A stretch of DNA of 64,000 bases. Source: Muscardinus avellanarius (Eukaryota; Chordata; Mammalia; Rodentia; Gliridae). The stretch lies in contig OY726579.1 in assembly GCA_963383645.1 (NCBI GenBank), positions 855,001-919,000 on the forward strand. Reading direction: 5' to 3'. A model generated the notes under the pieces. The model did not search any database. It saw only the letters and a program-made list of their open reading frames with translations, and was not told the DNA's origin. Numbering within the stretch: position 1 is the stretch's first letter; each line of letters opens with the position of its first letter. Position numbers and translations under genes: made by a program. Below, piece after piece: positions 24,201 through 30,367 of this stretch.

Positions 24201-24322
24201 GAGCCCGGGACCCTCGGGCCCCGGCCCGCCCGCCCCGCCCCGCGGCCCGCTCACCGGCAGGACACGGTGATCTCGATCTTGGTGGCCGGGACGCTGCGCT
24301 CCGAGGCCCCCCCGAGAGACAT
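2543..24322 (-). CDS. CPNE9: CPNE9, copine-9 (exons 1-16, 3' end beyond window)
   Basis: Copines are Ca2+-dependent phospholipid-binding proteins of cytosol and plasma membrane, with two C2 domains and a C-terminal vWA-like copine domain. Joining 16 minus-strand exons with GT-AG introns gives 412 complete residues plus two bases of codon 413, with every reading phase matching. C2A covers roughly residues 10-130, with loop-1 Asp29 and Asp35 ([13 protein letters not shown], 24-36) and loop-3 Asn89/Asp91. C2B covers about 140-265, with [12 protein letters not shown] (159-170) and YDWDRDGSHD (223-232). The copine domain begins near 285 with the MIDAS-like Asp304-x-Thr306-x-Ser308. Its N-terminus ([20 protein letters not shown]) identifies CPNE9 rather than CPNE2, 6 or 7. 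Human copine-9 is about 553 residues, so some 140 C-terminal residues lie off the left edge. No frame break was found. MTMR14 lies upstream on the same strand. Confidence 0.96.
2886..3067 (-). CDS. CPNE9: CPNE9 coding exon 15
   Basis: The largest exon here (182 bp), residues 311-370. It contains [40 protein letters not shown] and HQFPL, diagnostic of a copine A domain. Acceptor ACAG|GG, donor CTG|GTATGA. Confidence 0.97.
3068..5073. repeat. CPNE9 intron 14: minus-strand SINEs
   Basis: Minus B1-dID copies at about 3275-3930 (three nested or partial) and 3945-4154. A clean copy at 4305-4499 is flanked by the direct repeat TCATATATCCACTAT (4290-4304 and 4500-4514). A (TG)n tract lies at 4625-4658, a B1-dID fragment at 4660-4860 and an old B1 monomer at 4863-4975. 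3068-3270 and 4515-4620 are unique. Confidence 0.8.
5074..5120 (-). CDS. CPNE9: CPNE9 coding exon 14
   Basis: A 47 bp exon for [15 protein letters not shown] (295-309) with the MIDAS-like D-x-T-x-S (Asp304, Thr306, Ser308) of the vWA domain. Acceptor ACAG|G, donor ACG|GTGAGG. Confidence 0.96.
5121..5959. repeat. CPNE9 intron 13: nested SINE and a SINE with target duplication
   Basis: An outer minus B1-dID (5186-5610) is split by an inner minus copy (about 5260-5456) with CCCAGCCCTATTTTT repeated at both ends. A second young copy (5651-5885) carries poly-T plus (TG)n at 5647-5704 and is flanked by AGGACCTTACAGGTTT and the same sequence lacking one A. Confidence 0.85.
5960..6021 (-). CDS. CPNE9: CPNE9 coding exon 13
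   Basis: A 62 bp exon for [20 protein letters not shown] (274-293) plus two bases of Gly294. The F-V-D-Y-I-x-G-G entry to the copine vWA domain lies here. Acceptor CCAG|GTA, donor GG|GTAAGT. Confidence 0.95.
6022..7120. repeat. CPNE9 intron 12: opposite-strand nested SINEs
   Basis: A plus B1-dID at 6190-6400; (TG)n at 6414-6451; then a minus SINE (6452-6882) interrupted by a plus SINE (6535-6752), with GAAACAGGATCC before and GAAACAGGATTC after the insertion. 6883-7120 is unique apart from the exon 12 acceptor region. Confidence 0.82.
7121..7174 (-). CDS. CPNE9: CPNE9 coding exon 12
   Basis: A 54 bp exon encoding [18 protein letters not shown] (256-273), a lysine-rich segment at the end of C2B, conserved in copines as N-P-K-x-x-K-K-x-x-Y-x-N-S-G. 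Acceptor CTAG|GTC, donor ACT|GTGAGT. Confidence 0.95.
7252..7327 (-). CDS. CPNE9: CPNE9 coding exon 11
   Basis: A 76 bp exon for [20 protein letters not shown] and FTVYE (231-255), closing C2B; HDFIGEF is a typical copine motif. Acceptor GCAG|C, donor GAG|GTGCGT. Confidence 0.95.
7522..7563 (-). CDS. CPNE9: CPNE9 coding exon 10
   Basis: A 42 bp exon encoding [13 protein letters not shown] (217-229), the C2B loop 3 with Asp224, Asp226 and Asp228. Acceptor TCAG|A, donor AG|GTAAAG. Confidence 0.95.
7564..9979. repeat. CPNE9 intron 9: plus-strand SINE block, purine tracts, then minus block
   Basis: Plus B1-dID copies at about 7785-7978, 8010-8235 (split by a truncated minus copy, 8081-8195), 8236-8370, 8376-8585, 8600-8695, 8705-8910 and 8945-9000. 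Poly-A then GGA/GAA purine repeats at 9001-9082. Minus copies at 9095-9300, 9435-9637 and 9650-9838. A (TG)n(GA)n tract occupies 9316-9391. 7564-7780 and 9840-9979 are unique. Confidence 0.8.
9980..10084 (-). CDS. CPNE9: CPNE9 coding exon 9
   Basis: A 105 bp exon for residues 182-215 ([20 protein letters not shown], then [14 protein letters not shown]) plus two bases of Arg216, central C2B. Acceptor CCAG|G. The donor AG|GTTTGC is weak: it departs from the consensus at +3 and +4. Confidence 0.94.
10085..11980. repeat. CPNE9 intron 8: minus-strand SINE block
   Basis: (ATCT)n at 10147-10193, then minus B1-dID copies at about 10197-10397, 10398-10685, 10725-10928, 10982-11164, 11190-11367, 11393-11625 and 11630-11925, essentially end to end. 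The 10982 and 11190 copies belong to the young ggttcctgg subfamily and are nearly identical. Confidence 0.8.
11981..12084 (-). CDS. CPNE9: CPNE9 coding exon 8
   Basis: A 104 bp exon for residues 147-180 plus two bases of Thr181. It holds [12 protein letters not shown] (159-170), C2B loop 1 with Asp162 and Asp168, then VFYRSNEDG. Acceptor CTAG|GAC, donor AC|GTGAGT. Confidence 0.96.
12199..12262 (-). CDS. CPNE9: CPNE9 coding exon 7
   Basis: A 64 bp exon for [20 protein letters not shown] and Arg (126-146), linking C2A and C2B. Acceptor CCAG|G, donor CGG|GTGAGT, phase 0. Confidence 0.95.
12363..12475 (+). repeat. Polypyrimidine tract
   Basis: About 110 bases nearly all C and T (TTTC, CTTT and TCTCC blocks), ending in the poly-T of a minus SINE. 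It begins 100 bp downstream, in gene sense upstream, of CPNE9 exon 7, so the nascent transcript carries it as a purine run. Confidence 0.88.
13885..14035 (+). repeat. MIR SINE
   Basis: Shows the MIR core (CCGTGTGACCTGGGCAGGCT, then TTTTCTCCTCTATGAAATGG) in a SINE-free gap of CPNE9 intron 6. Confidence 0.82.
16586..18172. repeat. Tandem duplication (~0.7 kb unit) with SINEs at every junction
   Basis: A young minus SINE starts at 16586, 17295 and 17994. The sequences between them (about 16766-17294 and 17473-17993) match almost base for base, including GGCGGAACCCCTC, the GAATCATTCCCATC stretch, (TG)n, the ATATACATATCTG stretch and a degraded SINE. Differences are microsatellite lengths and a 4 bp indel near 16785/17495. 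Periods are 709 and 699 bp. It lies in CPNE9 intron 6. Confidence 0.93.
18173..22037. repeat. CPNE9 intron 6, left part: SINE blocks of both strands
   Basis: Minus SINEs 18174-18890. 18891-19119 is unique. A complete young minus SINE (19136-19345) is flanked by CTCAATATCTAATTTA (19120-19135 and 19346-19361). Plus SINEs 19425-19740; (ATT)n 19811-19851; a minus copy 19852-20048; a plus copy 20080-20135; GA tract 20148-20246; plus 20250-20420. 20440-20860 is unique. Plus copies 20870-21180, 21220-21430, 21449-21630, 21655-21715 and 21750-21812, separated by (AAAT)n/(AAT)n; 21813-22037 leads into exon 6. Confidence 0.8.
20148..20246 (+). repeat. Polypurine tract
   Basis: About 97 bases almost entirely of A and G (AAAG, GA, GGGA and GGAA blocks) between two plus SINEs in CPNE9 intron 6. 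Confidence 0.92.
22038..22114 (-). CDS. CPNE9: CPNE9 coding exon 6
   Basis: A 77 bp exon for [20 protein letters not shown] and VERTL (100-124) plus two bases of Thr125, the final C2A strands. Acceptor GCAG|GAC, donor AC|GTGAGC. The 9.8 kb intron 6 follows. Confidence 0.95.
22390..22426 (-). CDS. CPNE9: CPNE9 coding exon 5
   Basis: A 37 bp exon encoding [12 protein letters not shown] (88-99), including C2A loop 3. Acceptor CCAG|G, donor CCA|GTAAGC. A purine-rich minisatellite fills the intron just upstream. Confidence 0.93.
22840..23535 (+). repeat. Purine-rich minisatellite in CPNE9 intron 4
   Basis: About 30 tandem copies of a 20-22 bp monomer, roughly AGGAGCCAGACCAGGCCGGG, mixed with AGGAGCCGGGATGGGAGGGG and AGGGGCCAGGGGAGGAGGGG variants. 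The + strand is nearly all G, A and C with many G runs; the transcript carries the C/U-rich complement. A longer block (GGGATGGG type, then GACAGACCAGACC, then GGGGCCAGGGG) recurs near 22866, 23096, 23208 and 23364, so there is higher-order structure. It opens long spurious reading frames on both strands. Confidence 0.92.
23588..23691 (-). CDS. CPNE9: CPNE9 coding exon 4
   Basis: A 104 bp exon for residues 53-86 plus two bases of Val87. It includes [14 protein letters not shown], the conserved T-E-V-I-x-N-x-L-N-P stretch of copine C2 domains, and [13 protein letters not shown]. Acceptor CCAG|TTC, donor GT|GTGAGG. Confidence 0.95.
23768..23814 (-). CDS. CPNE9: CPNE9 coding exon 3
   Basis: A 47 bp exon encoding [15 protein letters not shown] (38-52), C2A strands after loop 1. 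Acceptor GCAG|TGG, donor GAG|GTGAGT, ending in phase 0. Confidence 0.95.
23916..23956 (-). CDS. CPNE9: CPNE9 coding exon 2
   Basis: A 41 bp exon encoding [13 protein letters not shown] (24-36), the first Ca2+-binding loop of C2A with Asp29 and Asp35. Acceptor CTAG|G, donor CCA|GTAAGC; it ends one base into Met37. Confidence 0.95.
24255..24322 (-). CDS. CPNE9: CPNE9 coding exon 1
   Basis: Carries the start ATG at 24322-24320 with G at -3, then residues 1-22 and two bases of Arg23. The donor is CG|GTGAGC. The translation ends in [10 protein letters not shown], the first strand of C2A. The start is chosen because this is the copine-9 N-terminus and the exon lies in a CpG island. Confidence 0.95.
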
Positions 24323-24500
24323 GGCTGCGGGCGGCGGAGACCCCGGCCCGGCCCGGGCGGCGGCGGCTCCCTCCAGCTCCGCGCTGCCCGCGCCAGCCGC
24401 GCTCGCCGGCGGTGTCCGCCCAGCCCGCCGCCTCCCTCCCGAAGGCGGCTCGGCCCCGCCCGGCCCTGCGGGCGGCCCCCGCCCCATTGGAGCCGGCGGG
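24323..24500 (-). promoter_or_regulatory. CPNE9: CPNE9 5' UTR and probable core promoter
   Basis: About 165 bp upstream of the CPNE9 ATG, the minus strand reads CCAAT (24490-24486) running straight into a GC box, GGGGCGGGG (about 24485-24477). There is no TATA box. This fits a CpG-island promoter with start sites somewhere around 24.36-24.43 kb, which I infer rather than see. Confidence 0.55.
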
Positions 24501-24544
24501 CTGCGGACCTGCGGACGGACGCCCACCCCGCCCGCCCGGCCCGA

Positions 24545-24908
24545 GGCGCTGTCCGCGGTGCTGAATCCCGGGTGTCCGGGGCTGTCCGCGGTGCTGAATC
24601 CCCGGTGTCCGGAGCTGTCCGCGGTTCTGAAGCCCGGGTGCCCGGGGCGCCGAATCCCGGGTACCTGGAGCTGTCGCGGTGCTGAATCCAGGATAGCCGG
24701 GAGCTGTCCGCGGTGCTGAAACCTGAGTACCCGGAGCTGTCCGCGGTGCCGAAGCCCAGTTAACTGGAGCTGTCCGCGGTGCTGAAAACCCGGCGCCTGG
24801 AGCTGCCCGCGGTGCTGAGACCTGGGTGCTGAGACCTGGGTGCTGTGACCTGCCCGCGGTGCTGAGACCTGGGTGCTGTGACCTGCCCGCGGTGCTGAGA
24901 CCGGGGGT
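24545..24908 (-). repeat. 33 bp minisatellite upstream of CPNE9
   Basis: About ten tandem copies of a 33 bp unit carrying CTGTCCGCGGTGCTGAA and a diverging second half (CCCGGGTGTCCGGA and relatives); the last units are rearranged with short internal repeats. Each unit carries CCGCGG. As 33 is divisible by three, it keeps an 11-residue repeating frame open on both strands. It lies 220-590 bp upstream of the CPNE9 start codon. Confidence 0.9.
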
Positions 24909-25019
24909 ACCTGGTGGGCACTGCGCTGCGGTGGACGTCTCCTCCCGAGCCTCTCCCTCCACGATCTTCTCCTCCTTCTTCCTCTTCCAGGCCCACCTGG
25001 GTCTCTGGATAGGAAAAGT

Positions 25020-25200
25020 CTCCTTTGTTCTTAGTAGCTGTGTGACCTTGGGCAAGTTACTCAACATCTCTGTGGCTTGGTCTCATTGCCAGAAAGGCCC
25101 GGAGAGCAGCTAGTTCGGGGGTACTGTAAAACTTTGTCTAGATAATCCCGGGGGAAAAATTTAGCACACAGCAAGTACTCAGGCAGTGTCCTCCGGTATT
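25020..25200 (+). repeat. MIR SINE
   Basis: Contains AGCTGTGTGACCTTGGGCAA followed by GTTACTCAACATCTCTGTGG, the conserved core of the ancient mammalian MIR element, then a diverged 3' part. It lies about 700 bp upstream of the CPNE9 start codon. Confidence 0.88.
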
Positions 25201-25682
25201 ATTTGACCTAAGGATTTTTTTTTTTTTTTTTTTTTTGCGGTACTAGGGATGGAACGCAGGAGCATTCTTACCTCTGAGGTACACCCCCACCCCTATTTTT
25301 AAAAAATTCTTATTCAATTTTTGGTGGTATTGGGGGTGAAACCCAGGGGATTTCTACCTCCAGAATATACTCCCAGACCTATTTTTTAAATTTTATTTGG
25401 AAACAGGGTCTCACTAAGTTGCCGAGAGCCTCATTCAGTAGCTGAGGCTGGCTTTGAACATGCGCCACCCTCCTGTCTCAGCCTCCCAAGCACAGGGTTT
25501 ACAAGCGTGCACCACCCCTATTTTTTATTCTTTATTTTGAAACAGGGTCTCACTAAGTTGCCAAGGGACTCACTAAGTAGCTGAGGCTGGCTGCGAACCG
25601 CGATTCTCCTGTCTCAGGCTCCCAAATGCTGGGATTTGACCTCTGGCTATTCATACTGATGACCTCTTTTAAGTTAGATCAC

Positions 25683-25770
25683 GGGTAGGAATATAGCTTA
25701 AGGGTAAAGTGCTTGCCTAGCATATGTTAAGTACTGGGTTCCATCCCTAGTACTCTAGAACAGAAAAGAA
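25683..25770 (+). repeat. ID element
   Basis: Contains TAGCTTAAGGGTAAAGTGCT TGCCTAGCATATG and GGTTCCATCCC followed by an A-rich tail: an ID monomer upstream of a B1-type unit. Confidence 0.75.
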
Positions 25771-26641
25771 AAAAAAAGCTGGGGTGTGGTGGTGCTTTGT
25801 AGGCTGAGAGATGAGGATGGCAGGTTTGAGACCAGCCACAGCTGCTTAGCGAGGTTCAATCCCAGCACCACAAAAGAGAAAGAGACCAGTAAAGGGTGAT
25901 GTTAAAGGGTGGTGCAGAGCTGGGCGTAGTGGCCCACGCCTGTAATTTCAGTACTTGGGAAGTTGAGACAGGAGGATTGCAGGTTTAAGGTCAGCCCCAC
26001 CAATTTAGCAAGACCCTCAGTAACTTAGTGAGAACCTGTTTCAAAATTAAAAATAAAACAGGAATGGGGGGTATGTACCTTGAAGGTAGAACATTCCTGG
26101 GTTCAATCCCTAGTACTACCACTACTACTAACAACAATAACAATAATTAATGATAATAATAATTTAAAATAGGACAGAAGGTGTAGCTTGGAGGTAAAAT
26201 GCCATTGTGTTCAATCCCAGTAACGACAACAAGGAGCTGAGGGACGTGGTAACGCATGCCTGTAAATCTAGTTCTTGGGAGGCGGAGACAGGAGGATCAC
26301 AGTCTCCAGGCCAACTGGTAATTTAAGGTTAGACCTTGTTTCTAAATAAATAACAGGAGTACTTGGGAGGCCGAGACAGGAGGATCGCGGTTTGTGGGCA
26401 GCCTCAGCTACTTAGTGAGGCCCTTTGCAACTCAGTGAGACCCTGTTTCAAAAATAAAGAATAGCCGGGCGTGGTGGCGCGCGCTTGTAATCCCCACACT
26501 CGGGAGGCGGAGACAGGAGGATTGTGCAGGTTCGAAGCCAGCCACGCTGGTTTAAGAGACCCTGTTTACAAATAAAATATAAAATAGGAATGAGAGTATA
26601 GCCTGGAGAAGGGTTTCCAGGAACCCCAGCACCACCAAAAA

Positions 26642-26681
<40 letters not shown>

Positions 26682-27143
26682 AAAAAATAGGGATGAGGGT
26701 ATAGCTCGCAGGTAGAATGCTCCTGGGTTCCATTTCCAGTGCTGTAAAAACAAACAAACAAACAAACAAAACCAAAATAAACAACAAGGACTAGGGGTGT
26801 AGCTTGGAGGGTGTAGCTCAGAGGTAGAATGCCCCTGGGTTCAGTCTCCAGGGCTGTACACAGACACAAAGATACGTAGTTAGCTCTTCTGACCACTGTG
26901 GCCAAAATACCCACCAGAGCTGCACAGCGGACAAAAGGCCTTGCTTGGGCTCAAGCTTTCAGGGGCTCAGTCCATAGGGGGCCAGCTCGCAGTTGGAAAC
27001 CACTTTGGTAAGTCATGGCAGATGGTCACTACTCGCAGGCATGGCAGCCCGAAGCAGAGAGCATGGGCATGGGGGGGGGGAAGCATTCAGATAGCCTCAA
27101 AGGCCACACCCCAGGGATCTAGATAGCCTCAGCCATGCTGGAG

Positions 27144-27189
<46 letters not shown>

Positions 27190-29045
27190 CTAGAGATTGA
27201 ACCCAGGAACATTCTACCTCTCAGCTACACCCCAGCCCAGCCATATAGATATATTTGTTTTTGTTTTTGCAGTACTGGGGATGAAACCCAGGGGCATCCT
27301 ACCTCTGACCTACAACCCCAGCCTTTTAAAAATTTTTTATCTTGAAACAGGGCCTAAGTAACGGAGGCTGGCAATGAATCTGTGATCTTCCTGTCAGCCT
27401 CCCAAGTGCTGGGATTACAGGTGTGTGCCACAACATTTATATTTTTGTGATACTAGGAATTGAACCCAAGGGTATCTCCTTCTGAGCTACACTCCCAGTC
27501 ATATTTTTTTACTTTTTTTTGTGTGTGTGTGGGTCGGGGGGGGGGGCATTCGATCTCCAAGCTACACCTTGCCCTTTTTTTTTTTTTTTTATTCTTTATT
27601 TTGAAACAGGGTCTCACTAAGTTCCAGAGGGCCTCAGTAGCTGAAGCTGTCCACAAACCACGATCCTCTGGTTTCAGCCTCCCAAATGCTGGGAGTACGA
27701 GTGTGCGCCACCACGCCCGGCTCTTTTTATTATTTTGAAACAGGGTCTAAGTAACTGAGGATGGCTGCGAACCTGTGACCCTCCTGCTGAGTCTCATATC
27801 TAACCTTGCTAACTGCAGGTGTAACCCTGAAAGTCACAGTGGCCTGGGGTCACTGTCCTCGGCCACCTTCGGCCTCCCAGGGCAAAGTCGTGTTCACCAT
27901 GGGCTCTGAAGTGGCCGACGTCGGCGTGAGCTGCGCATGTGTGCTGGACACCCACGCTCACAGACAGTGAACCTGACGGGAACTCGTTCCTAGTAAACGG
28001 AGGGATTATAGGCAGCTTCCAGAGAGCGTGGGGACCAGGACAGGAGATTCTTGAGTGGCTGTAGAGAAGCTGAGATTGCTAGGACGTGGGCGCCCACTAT
28101 GCAGCTAATTGCATCCTCTGGAGAGGGCTGAGGGGGCACGGAGACAAGAGTGGCAGGAGCCCACGTAGGCGGCTGGGTTTGAGGCACATCGTCAAAAGGC
28201 CCCACCCGCATGCACGCTGCAGAAACTGCAAACGGCCAGCCTGTTCCATCAGCGTCGAGTCTCCGCCATCCCTTTTAGGGTTAATTGTGGCTGGACGCGG
28301 TGGCACATGCTCAGAACTACTGGTATTTGGGAGGCTGAGATGGGATCGCAGGTTCGAGGCCAGCTCTGCCAACTTAGCAGACCTTTTCAAGATAAAAAAT
28401 TAAGAGCCGGGCATGGTGGCGCACACTCGTAACCCTAGTACTTGGGAGGCTGAGACAGGAGGATCATGGGGTGGCAGCCAGCCTCAGCAACTTAAGTGAG
28501 GCTCTGTGTAACTTAGTCCAACCCCATTTCAATATATTTATAATAAGGCTTGGGGTGTAGCTCAGAGGAAGAATGCTCCCAAGTTCCATTCCAGTAACAC
28601 ACACAGCCACCAAACAAACAAAAATAGCCGGATAAGGTGGCAAAAACCTGTAATCCCAGAACTTGGGAGGCTGAGACAGGAGGATTAAAGGTTTGAAGTC
28701 AGCCTCGACAAGTTAGTGAGGCTGTCAGCAACAGTGAAATCCTGTTTCCAAATAAAAAATAAAATAGGACTGGGGCTGTAGATCAGTTAGAATGCCCCTG
28801 ACTTCAATCCCCAGCACCACACAAGTAAAAAATAAAATTTCTCACTACTTGGGAGGCTGAGACAGGAGGATCACAGGTTCTTGGACAGCCTCAGCTACTG
28901 AGTGAGGCTCTCTGCAATTTAGTGAGACCGTTTCAAATAAAGGATAAAAAAATTGGGCTAGGAGGTGTAGCTTGGAGGTGGAATGCCCCTGGGTTCAATC
29001 CCCAGTACCGCAAAAAGATAAGTATTTAAAAATAACCTAGCCAGG

Positions 29046-29252
29046 CACTGGGCAAAACCTGTCCTGGCTGGGGGCTGAGAGAGGATTGCAGGTTCAAGGC
29101 TAGCCTCAGAAAGTTAGTGAGAACCTGCTTGAAAAGAAAAAAAAATGGAGCTGGGCACAATGGTGCATGCTTGTAATCCCAGTACTCGTGAGGCCGAGAC
29201 AGGAGGACTGCAGGTCTTCAACAAGTAGTGAGACCCTGTTTCAAAATAAAAA
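29046..29252 (+). repeat. Fused-SINE segment, copy 1
   Basis: Starts CACTGGGCAAAACCTGTCCT, has GCTGAGAGAGGATTGCAGGT, then an A-rich joint and a second SINE unit (GGAGGACTGCAGGTCTTCAA). The same two-unit chain with the same odd opening occurs at 47832-48034. Confidence 0.85.
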
Positions 29253-29797
29253 GGGTTTAGCTCGGAGGTTGAATATCCCTGGGTTCCATCCCCAAACCTG
29301 AAAAAAAAAAAAAAATCTAAAAAGCTGGGTATGGTAGTGCATGCTTGTAGTTCCAATACTTGGGAGGCTGAGACAGGAGGACCACAGGCTCAAGGACAGC
29401 CATCTAGTGAGACCCTGTCTCCAAATGAAAATAACTGCCAGGCGTGGTGACGCACACTTGTAATCCCAGCATTAGGGTGGCTGAGACAGGAGGATTACAG
29501 TTTGCGGACAGCTCAGTGAGACTCTGCTAAAAAAAAAAAAAAAAAAAAAAAAAAAGACTAAATGAGCCGGGTGGTACACGCTTATAATCCCAGCATTTGG
29601 GAGGCTGAGACAGGAGGATCACAGTTTGTGGCCAGCCTCAGCTACTTAGTGAGACCGACCCTGTTTCAAAATAAAGAATAAACAGGGTTGGGGGTGTATC
29701 TCGGAGGTAGAATGCCCCTGGGTTCCACTCCCAGTACCGTAAAAAAAAAAAAAAAAGAAAAAGAAAAAAATAGGGGTGAGGGTGTTCAATGCCCGGT

Positions 29798-29817
29798 GTC
29801 TGTCTGTCTGTCTGTCT

Positions 29818-29882
<65 letters not shown>
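29798..29882. repeat. (GTCT)n-(AC)n microsatellite
   Basis: About five GTCT units followed by about 32 uninterrupted AC units, 80-170 bp past the MTMR14 poly(A) signal. It probably grew in the A-rich tail of a SINE. Confidence 0.93.
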
Positions 29883-29884
<2 letters not shown>

Positions 29885-29944
29885 TTGAATACTCCTGGGT
29901 TTAAGACCCAGAACTAAAAAAGCTAGAGGAACCAAGACAAGGGC

Positions 29945-30183
29945 TGTTCTTAAAAAGACTCGTTTTATTTTGTGATCCGTGTCAAACTGCCCTATTTCAG
30001 CGCAGGTGAGCTCTCCTCCCCAGGACGCCACTGGTGGGCAGGGTCCTCTCCACTCGGTGGGGGGCGGCCCTGCGGTGCTGGGGAGGGGGCTGCTGCTCCC
30101 GCCAGCGCCAGGCCCCGCTTTGGCTTTGCCGCCCCAGGGCTCGGGCTCCCAGAGCAGCAGGAAGCTGGCCGGCGCCGGCCGCG
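29945..30183 (-). other. MTMR14: MTMR14 3' UTR
   Basis: About 240 bases between the stop and the expected cleavage site, without SINEs and ending at AATAAA (29969-29964). It is GC-rich near the stop. The precise 3' end is inferred. Confidence 0.75.
29964..29969 (-). terminator. MTMR14: MTMR14 poly(A) signal
   Basis: AATAAA on the minus strand, 215 bases past the MTMR14 stop codon. Cleavage is expected around 29945-29950. The 3' UTR from 30183 to here is SINE-free and GC-rich, then turns A/T-rich at the signal. A (GTCT)n/(AC)n microsatellite follows about 80 bp further on. Confidence 0.85.
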
Positions 30184-30367
30184 TCACAGGGCGCTGGTGC
30201 TGGCGCCCCGGAGCCCCACGCCGCGGGCGAACTGTTCCAGCAGGCCCCCGATGGCCCCGGAGGGGCTGGGGGCCACCGCGCGAAGCCCCACCGTGCTGCT
30301 GTACGCGGCCAGGAAGGCCGAGCGCACCTCCTGCAGCCGCGTCTCCCGATCGCTCAGGGCTGCCCTC
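30184..30367 (-). CDS. MTMR14: MTMR14 last coding exon, residues 591-650 and stop
   Basis: Encodes RAALSDRETRLQEVRSAFLA, AYSSTVGLRAVAPSPSGAIG and GLLEQFARGVGLRGASTSAL, then TGA at 30186-30184. Acceptor GCAG|G. The C-terminus is nearly identical to human. Confidence 0.97.

Larger units (their letters stand above)
22000..24950. promoter_or_regulatory. CpG island over the CPNE9 5' end
   Basis: Very GC-rich, with CpG dense especially at 23.56-24.92 kb, spanning CPNE9 exons 6 to 1, the promoter and two minisatellites. It is the only large SINE-free block in the left half of the window, in contrast to the SINE-packed introns on either side. Confidence 0.8.
24909..29944. repeat. Intergenic region between MTMR14 and CPNE9
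   Basis: MIR at about 25020-25200. Minus SINEs 25223-25640. An ID element (plus) 25683-25770, then plus SINEs 25776-26862, including a young copy 26463-26640 with (AAAT)n to 26680. 26865-27145 has no clear element, though parts resemble a dispersed rodent repeat I cannot name. (TG)n 27147-27188. Minus SINEs 27190-27795. 27800-28285 is unique and GC-rich. Plus SINEs 28288-29745. Microsatellite 29798-29882, then an ID-like tail to about 29920. Confidence 0.78.

Noticed and set aside
23712..25067. 451-codon minus-strand frame across the CPNE9 5' end
   Set aside because: Kept open by the 33 bp array and GC-rich sequence; it covers exons 1-3 mostly outside their true frame and has no start context or homology.
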